From UMGS973 sp045599945 (GTDB lineage: Bacteria > Bacillota > Clostridia > Peptostreptococcales > Anaerovoracaceae), in assembly GCA_045599945.1 (NCBI GenBank), contig JAZRWY010000064.1:1-10057 (forward strand): 10,057 nucleotides of DNA. Direction: 5' to 3'. Made by a program: the position numbers and the translations under genes. Shown here piece by piece: positions 6,707 through 10,057 of the stretch (position 1 is its first letter; each line of letters opens with the position of its first letter). The notes under the pieces were generated by a model. That model worked only from the letters and a program-made list of their open reading frames with translations. It did not search any database and was not told the origin of the DNA.

Positions 6707-6735
6707 ATTACATTTGTAAAAAAAGATGGTACAAT
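6707..6735 (+). promoter_or_regulatory. Promoter of the Nudix-xerD operon
   Basis: ATTACA (6707-6712) and TACAAT (6730-6735) are 17 bases apart, just before the ribosome site GGGAGG at 6749-6754. It faces away from the yprB promoter. Confidence 0.6.
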
Positions 6736-6759
6736 AAGATGGAATGATGGGAGGCAAAT

Positions 6760-7302
6760 ATGATAACAAGAGAAAAAACGATAGATTCTGAAATGATATA
6801 CAAAGGCGCAATCCTCAATCTCAGAAGAGACCGGGTGGAAGTAAAAGGAGGAAAAACCTCCTACCGGGAAATCATTGAACATAATGGAGCGGTAGCGCTT
6901 GTAGCAATCACCAATGAGGGAAAGGCAGTAATGGTCAGACAGTACCGCAAGCCTTGTGAGGATATCATCCTGGAGATTCCGGCAGGAAAGATTGACCAGG
7001 GAGAAGACGTTGCTTCTGCCGCAGTCAGAGAACTGAAGGAAGAAACGGGATATACAGCAGGAAACATTGAGTTTCTGACGAAGTTCTATGTTTCGTGCGG
7101 ATACAGCGAGGAACAGATTTCCCTTTATCTTTGTACCCAGCTTACTGCAGGCGAACCGGAATTTGACGAAGATGAAGATCTGGAGATTCTGGAGATTCCG
7201 ATGGAGGAAATCTACCGGATGTGCATGCGGGGAGAAATCGTGGATTCAAAGACCATGGTAGGCATACTGATGGCAAAGGAGATTCTGAATGAGCGTAAAT
7301 GA
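6760..7302 (+). CDS. nudF: Nudix hydrolase, ADP-ribose pyrophosphatase-like
   Basis: Probably splits ADP-ribose to AMP and ribose 5-phosphate, clearing a reactive product of NAD breakdown. The 180-residue protein has a full Nudix box from G76 to Y98: G76, E82, R90-E91-L92, E94-E95 and G97, with the metal-binding RELKEETG. An N-terminal beta-rich part (YKGAILNLRRDRVE) and the PAGKID lead-in to the box match the ADP-ribose pyrophosphatase branch (NudF/YqkG type). A proline about 16 residues after the box, used to tell ADP-ribose enzymes from others, is not evident here, so the substrate is probable rather than certain. The ATG at 6760 has GGGAGG five bases before it. The 3' end overlaps the recombinase gene by 14 bases. 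Confidence 0.88.
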   Translation: MITREKTIDSEMIYKGAILNLRRDRVEVKGGKTSYREIIEHNGAVALVAITNEGKAVMVRQYRKPCEDIILEIPAGKIDQGEDVASAAVRELKEETGYTAGNIEFLTKFYVSCGYSEEQISLYLCTQLTAGEPEFDEDEDLEILEIPMEEIYRMCMRGEIVDSKTMVGILMAKEILNERK

Positions 7303-8161
7303 ATTCATTGCATCCATCCGTGAAGATAAATCGGAGAATACAATTGAAGCATATCGGAGAGATCTGAATGCGCTGGAAAAATATCTGGCGGAAAAGAGCA
7401 TCTCTTTTGCAGAAGCAACAGATGCTGTTCTGGCAGGATATTTTCTCAGTCTGAAACAGGAAGGGAAATCCAGTTCGACCATTAAGCGGAAACTGGCATC
7501 CATACGAAACTATTACGGATTTCTTCAGGAACAGGGGAAGGTCAGTGTCAATCCGGTTCTGAAGATTTCTGCACCGAAGCAGGAACGAAGAGAGATAGAA
7601 TATCTTTCCTATCCGGAAGTGGAAAGGCTTCTGGAGATTCCGGAGGATTCTCTTTCCGGCAGAAGAGACAGAGCCATTCTTGAAGCGATGTATGCTACGG
7701 GAATGCGTGTCAGTGAAGTGGTGGAAGTAAAGGTTTCCGACTGCAATCTGCGCATGGGATTCATTGCTTTCAGCGGAAAGCACGGAAAGGCCAGAATTGT
7801 TCCTCTGGGACGGCCCGCAAGACAGGCGCTGGAGAAATACATGGACGGAGCCCGGGAAGAAATGCTGAAAGGAAAAGAGGATCACGGCTTCCTGTTTGTC
7901 AATTACATGGGTGAGCCCATGACCAGGCAGGGGCTCTGGAAAATCCTGAAAATGTACGGAGAAAAAGCAGGACTTGAGGACAAAATGACGCCGCATATCC
8001 TGCGGTCTTCCTTTGCTGTCCACATGGTGCAAAACGGAGCAGACATCAAATCTCTTCAGGAACTCATGGGTCATGAAGACCTTGCAGCAACACAGGTCTA
8101 CATGAGCGTTGTGAAGACAAAAATCAAGGAAGTCTATGACCGCACACATCCGAGAGCATAA
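7289..8161 (+). CDS. xerD: Tyrosine recombinase, XerC/XerD family
   Basis: Site-specific recombinase; chromosomal members resolve chromosome dimers at dif with FtsK. The 290 residues comprise an N-terminal core-binding SAM-like domain (about 1-85: FIASIREDKSENT, then YRRDLNALEKYL) and the catalytic domain. Catalytic residues are visible: R140 in TGMRVSEV, K164 in SGKHGKARIVPL, H236 and R239 in PHILRSSF, H262 in LMGHEDL and nucleophile Y271. The residue after the second arginine is S instead of the usual H (RHSFATH). Length equals XerD, and a Nudix-xerD pair is common in Clostridia, so a chromosomal Xer protein is more likely than a phage or transposon integrase; no att sites or cargo are seen. 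AAAGGAG lies seven bases before the ATG. Confidence 0.9.
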   Translation: MSVNEFIASIREDKSENTIEAYRRDLNALEKYLAEKSISFAEATDAVLAGYFLSLKQEGKSSSTIKRKLASIRNYYGFLQEQGKVSVNPVLKISAPKQERREIEYLSYPEVERLLEIPEDSLSGRRDRAILEAMYATGMRVSEVVEVKVSDCNLRMGFIAFSGKHGKARIVPLGRPARQALEKYMDGAREEMLKGKEDHGFLFVNYMGEPMTRQGLWKILKMYGEKAGLEDKMTPHILRSSFAVHMVQNGADIKSLQELMGHEDLAATQVYMSVVKTKIKEVYDRTHPRA

Positions 8162-8165
8162 ACAG

Positions 8166-8195
8166 TTGACAATTGTGGCAAAAGTGTGGTAATAT
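8166..8195 (+). promoter_or_regulatory. Promoter of the NlpC/P60 gene, with shared spacer core
   Basis: TTGACA (8166-8171) and TAATAT (8190-8195) are 18 bases apart. RNA would start near 8202, giving a leader of about 15 bases that still includes GGAGGT (8205-8210). The spacer end and -10 start, GGCAAAAGTGTGGTAA (8177-8192), recur exactly at 9478-9493. Confidence 0.75.
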
Positions 8196-8216
8196 GATGC
8201 AATCGGAGGTGTTAGT

Positions 8217-9164
8217 ATGAAGAAAAAGAGAATGTTGATTATAGCTGCACTGGCACTTGTCATGATTTTTGCCATGACAGTCTGTGCATATGGTGCCGGC
8301 TACCAGAAATATGATTCCCCGAAAACAGGAACGGTGACTGCAGGGCTGAATGTCAGAGTGGGAGCGACTACGGATTCAGCACTCATGGGATCTCTGGCAA
8401 AAGGAAGCAAGTTTTCCGTCTATGGAGAGATTCAGAAGGAAGACGGCATATGGTATGGCCTATTCTATAATGGCAAGACAGGTTACGTTTCCGGACAGTA
8501 TGTGACAATCGGAAAAGATGCCGGATACGTAATATATACCCCGCAGAAATATGGAAAAATCACATGCAAGCAGCTGATCGTCCGTAAAAATGCAAGCAAA
8601 TCCTCTTCGAAACTCGGAAAGTTCAAGAAGGGAAAAAAGGTAGCACTTCTGGGATATAAGAAGGATAATACCGGAAAGAAGTGGTACCGTGTAAAATATA
8701 ACGGCAAATATGGATATATCAGCAGCAGGTATACGAAACAGGTTGCTGCATCCGAGGCAGCATCATCTGCATCTGCTACGTCGAATTCATCGGCAAAAGG
8801 CGATGCAATTGCAGCATATGCCTTAAAGTGGGTCGGCAAGACAAAATATAAATATGGCGGGTCCAGCCTGAAGGGCGGTGCCGACTGTTCCGGTTTTGTC
8901 AAAGCAGTATATGCGCACTTTGGATACAAGCTTCCTCATAGTGACAGCGGAATCAGAAAGAAGGGCCGCGGCGTTGGACGTTCCAATGCAAAGCCGGGCG
9001 ATGTCATCTGTACAAATGGCCATGTAGGAATCTATATCGGAAACGGTAAGATGGTACATGCAAGGCAGCCGGGCGAGCGTGTCAGAGTAGATAAGATCGG
9101 AAGCGGCAGCAGATGTGCATATAACGGAAAGAAGATCTTAAGTGTGAGACGAATTGCAAAATAG
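8217..9164 (+). CDS. Secreted cell wall hydrolase: two SH3 domains plus NlpC/P60
   Basis: Probably an exported peptidoglycan endopeptidase that cuts stem peptides, most likely a D-Glu to diamino acid bond. The 315 residues hold a signal peptide (basic start MKKKR, hydrophobic to about residue 22, cleavage near AYGA around 25-27). Two bacterial SH3 domains bind the wall (about 37-97 with LNVRVGATTDS, and 114-174 with LIVRKNASKSS; the second is very basic). A Ser/Ala-rich linker (177-194) leads to the NlpC/P60 domain (195-315). The catalytic C224 is in GADCSGFV and H269 in GHVGIYIG, with the third polar residue H281 in MVHA. The ATG at 8217 has GGAGGT seven bases upstream. No LPXTG or membrane anchor is seen. 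The gene has its own promoter and terminator, so it is probably monocistronic. Confidence 0.92.
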   Translation: MKKKRMLIIAALALVMIFAMTVCAYGAGYQKYDSPKTGTVTAGLNVRVGATTDSALMGSLAKGSKFSVYGEIQKEDGIWYGLFYNGKTGYVSGQYVTIGKDAGYVIYTPQKYGKITCKQLIVRKNASKSSSKLGKFKKGKKVALLGYKKDNTGKKWYRVKYNGKYGYISSRYTKQVAASEAASSASATSNSSAKGDAIAAYALKWVGKTKYKYGGSSLKGGADCSGFVKAVYAHFGYKLPHSDSGIRKKGRGVGRSNAKPGDVICTNGHVGIYIGNGKMVHARQPGERVRVDKIGSGSRCAYNGKKILSVRRIAK

Positions 9165-9231
9165 GAAGGCTTTTTCAAGAGCATATGGTTTGAGTGAAAT
9201 GATGGAACCATGAGCATTCCACCGGATTAAC

Positions 9232-9263
9232 AGAACTCCCCGAATATTTCGGGGAGTTCTTTT
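9232..9263 (+). terminator. Terminator of the NlpC/P60 gene
   Basis: AGAACTCCCCGAA (9232-9244) pairs perfectly with TTCGGGGAGTTCT (9248-9260) around a three-base loop, followed by T to 9263. The AAC-rich left arm gives little U run in the other direction. Confidence 0.88.
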
Positions 9264-9340
9264 CGAATGAACGGCCATGCTTCGGGAACTCGCATAGGAT
9301 TTACATATTTGTGGCGATATCTGAATGAAAAATAACTAGT

Positions 9341-9370
9341 TTGTCAAATTGGGGCAAATGTTAGTATATG
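9341..9370 (+). promoter_or_regulatory. Third promoter of the same type, leading to no gene
   Basis: TTGTCA (9341-9346) and TATATG (9365-9370) have an 18-base spacer, as in the two related promoters. The spacer reads TTGGGGCAAATGTTAG, close to TTTGGGGCAAAAGTGTGG at 9473-9490. Downstream there is only a terminator at 9387-9431. Confidence 0.45.
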
Positions 9371-9376
9371 TTCGGT

Positions 9377-9431
9377 TTTTCTGAATAAAACGGCATAGAC
9401 GTTGAAATATCAATGGATATAGCCGTTTTTT
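9377..9431 (+). ncRNA. Possible short RNA of about 55 bases
   Basis: A promoter-like site ends at 9370 and an intrinsic terminator ends at 9431, with no open frame between. If both work, they would make a short RNA made mostly of a hairpin. Nothing resembles a known RNA family. It might equally be a decayed copy of the promoter region that follows. Confidence 0.25.
9387..9431 (+). terminator. Intrinsic terminator between two related promoters
   Basis: AAAACGGC (9387-9394) pairs with GCCGTTTT (9422-9429) and T continues to 9431. The large loop has its own small stem, TTGA (9402-9405) with TCAA (9410-9413). The A run on the left arm would also allow termination on the minus strand. Confidence 0.65.
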
Positions 9432-9466
9432 CAATTGTCAGAATAATGTTATTACAGTCTTTTGGG

Positions 9467-9496
9467 TTGACCTTTGGGGCAAAAGTGTGGTAAACT
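9467..9496 (+). promoter_or_regulatory. Promoter of the acidic repeat protein, with shared spacer core
   Basis: TTGACC (9467-9472) and TAAACT (9491-9496) are 18 bases apart. It shares GTTGAC, TTG and GGCAAAAGTGTGGTAA with the NlpC/P60 promoter at identical spacing. RNA would start near 9503. Confidence 0.7.
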
Positions 9497-9539
9497 TGAC
9501 GCATATTAAGGTGAGAATCAATTGAAAGGTTTAAATAAA

Positions 9540-10057
9540 ATGAAAAGATTATTTACCATCGCACTGACAATTGTCGTTGCATTTACTTTCACACTTGGAT
9601 CTGCATTTGCAGAAACAGCAGAACCGGCAGAAGATAATCAGGAGCCGGTAGTTACAGAAGAAACAGTAGAAGAAGAAACAGCAGTAGAAGAAGAAATCGT
9701 TCAGGAAGAACCAGCAGAGGAAAATCAGGAGCCGGCAGCTACAGAAGAACCGGCAGAAGAACCTTCCGAAGAGGCAGCTGATCCAGAAGAAGAAACTCCA
9801 GAAGCAGCAGAACCAGCAGAGGAGAATCAGGAGCCGGCAGCTACAGAAGAACCAGCAGAAGAGCCTTCCGAAGAGGCAGCTGATTCAGAAGAAGAAACTC
9901 CAGAAGCAGAAGAACCAGCAGAGGAAAATCAGGAACCGGCAGCTACAGAAGAGCCGGCAGAAGAGCCTTCTGAAGAGGCAGCTGATCCAGAAGAGGACGA
10001 AGTTTCAGCCGCAGCAGAACCGGCAGTATTAGGTGCGCCTTCCTTAGATCCGGAAGA
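9540..10057 (+). CDS. Secreted Glu/Pro/Ala-rich repeat protein (partial, runs off the right edge)
   Basis: Not a recognised family. The frame is open for 172 codons to the window end. It starts with a clear signal peptide, MKRLFTIALTIVVAFTF to SAFA, with cleavage predicted after A24. From E25 onward the protein is almost only E, P, A, T, S, D, Q and N and must be very acidic and disordered. It contains three 34-residue repeats (EEPAEENQEPAATEEP-like) after a shorter, diverged first copy. After the repeats the sequence turns to VSAAAEPAVLGAPSLDP, perhaps a linker to a folded domain outside the window. Such stalks are usual between a signal peptide and a wall-binding or enzymatic domain. ATG 9540 has AAAGG ten bases before it; TTG 9522 is in frame with a better AAGGTGAG six bases upstream and is an alternative start. 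Confidence 0.8.
   Translation, partial: MKRLFTIALTIVVAFTFTLGSAFAETAEPAEDNQEPVVTEETVEEETAVEEEIVQEEPAEENQEPAATEEPAEEPSEEAADPEEETPEAAEPAEENQEPAATEEPAEEPSEEAADSEEETPEAEEPAEENQEPAATEEPAEEPSEEAADPEEDEVSAAAEPAVLGAPSLDPE
9711..10016 (+). repeat. Three tandem 102-base repeats inside the acidic protein gene
   Basis: CCAGCAGAGGA(A/G)AATCAGGA recurs at 9711, 9813 and 9915, so the period is exactly 102 bases (34 codons). The copies differ by scattered, mostly silent changes (for example GAG/GAA, CCT TCC/CCT TCT) and one P to S change in the second copy. The third copy diverges in its last part (from about 9996). A diverged, 29-codon version starts near 9624. The even period keeps the reading frame. Confidence 0.9.

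Noticed and set aside
7289..8161. The tyrosine recombinase as part of an integrated element
   Set aside because: It overlaps a housekeeping Nudix gene, has XerD length, and no attachment repeats, tRNA gene or phage or conjugative genes are nearby.
7142..8275. Long minus-strand open frame of 377 codons
   Set aside because: It lies opposite the well-supported xerD gene and the Nudix gene end, resembles no family, and contains Cys/His/Phe-rich sequence typical of an antisense shadow.
9184..9212. ATGGTT...AACCAT inverted repeat after the NlpC/P60 gene
   Set aside because: Only six pairs with a long loop, directly before a much stronger terminator; likely chance.
9566..9575. GACAATTGTC palindrome as an operator
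   Set aside because: It lies within the signal peptide codons; similar ten-base strings elsewhere (8168, 9432) overlap a -35 box or a terminator tail and show no constant placement.
9711..10016. 102-base repeats as a possible CRISPR or noncoding repeat array
   Set aside because: There are no unique spacers, the period is a multiple of three, and the copies keep an open frame after a signal peptide.

Overview
The window reads as chromosomal sequence from an anaerobic Gram-positive bacterium of the Clostridia. Supporting signs are strong GGAGG-type ribosome sites, TTG start codons beside ATG, sigma-A-like promoters, an acetivibrio/Lachnospiraceae-like style of short overlapping operons, type III pantothenate kinase (coaX), a YprB-type exonuclease, and a secreted SH3-NlpC/P60 enzyme. 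A family such as Anaerovoracaceae would fit, but the sequence alone does not fix the genus.

Left edge (1-370). The first 64 bases are the 5' end of a minus-strand gene that looks like an IS1634-type transposase, with its own promoter and an upstream terminator facing it. Immediately to the right, from about base 200, an open frame encodes only the last 22 residues of a biotinyl/lipoyl carrier domain, followed by a strong terminator. The simplest reading is that an insertion sequence has split a biotin carrier gene (of a biotin-dependent decarboxylase or carboxylase) just upstream of its 3' end.

Operon 1 (371-5574, plus). A near-consensus promoter at 371-399 drives six tightly packed genes: coaX (CoA synthesis), dusB (tRNA dihydrouridine synthase), a TagO/WecA-type undecaprenyl-phosphate sugar-1-phosphate transferase, surE (5'-nucleotidase), an isochorismatase-family hydrolase and a DUF2156 protein. 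Gaps and overlaps are all short, so they are probably co-transcribed although their functions are mixed. The operon converges on a minus-strand yprB-like exonuclease gene (5579-6547). The only four bases between the two stop codons form the GAAA loop of a long hairpin that probably ends transcription in both directions.

Divergent region (6548-6759). yprB and the next operon are divided by about 200 bases holding divergent promoters and two hairpins in the yprB leader whose loops are nearly the same (CCCCT and CCCCTA on the yprB strand).

Operon 2 (6760-8161, plus) is an ADP-ribose pyrophosphatase-like Nudix hydrolase and an overlapping XerC/XerD-type tyrosine recombinase. There is no terminator after it, but a new promoter at 8166-8195 starts the secreted two-SH3 NlpC/P60 cell wall hydrolase (8217-9164), which ends at a strong terminator.

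Right edge (9165-10057). About 375 noncoding bases hold two more promoters that resemble the one before the NlpC/P60 gene. All three have an 18-base spacer with a shared GGCAAAAGTGTGG-type core. One of them is followed at once by a terminator and may make a short RNA; the other starts a secreted, very acidic Glu/Pro/Ala repeat protein, cut by the window end, with three 102-base (34-residue) repeats. This shared promoter core before two exported proteins is the most interesting regulatory signal in the window.
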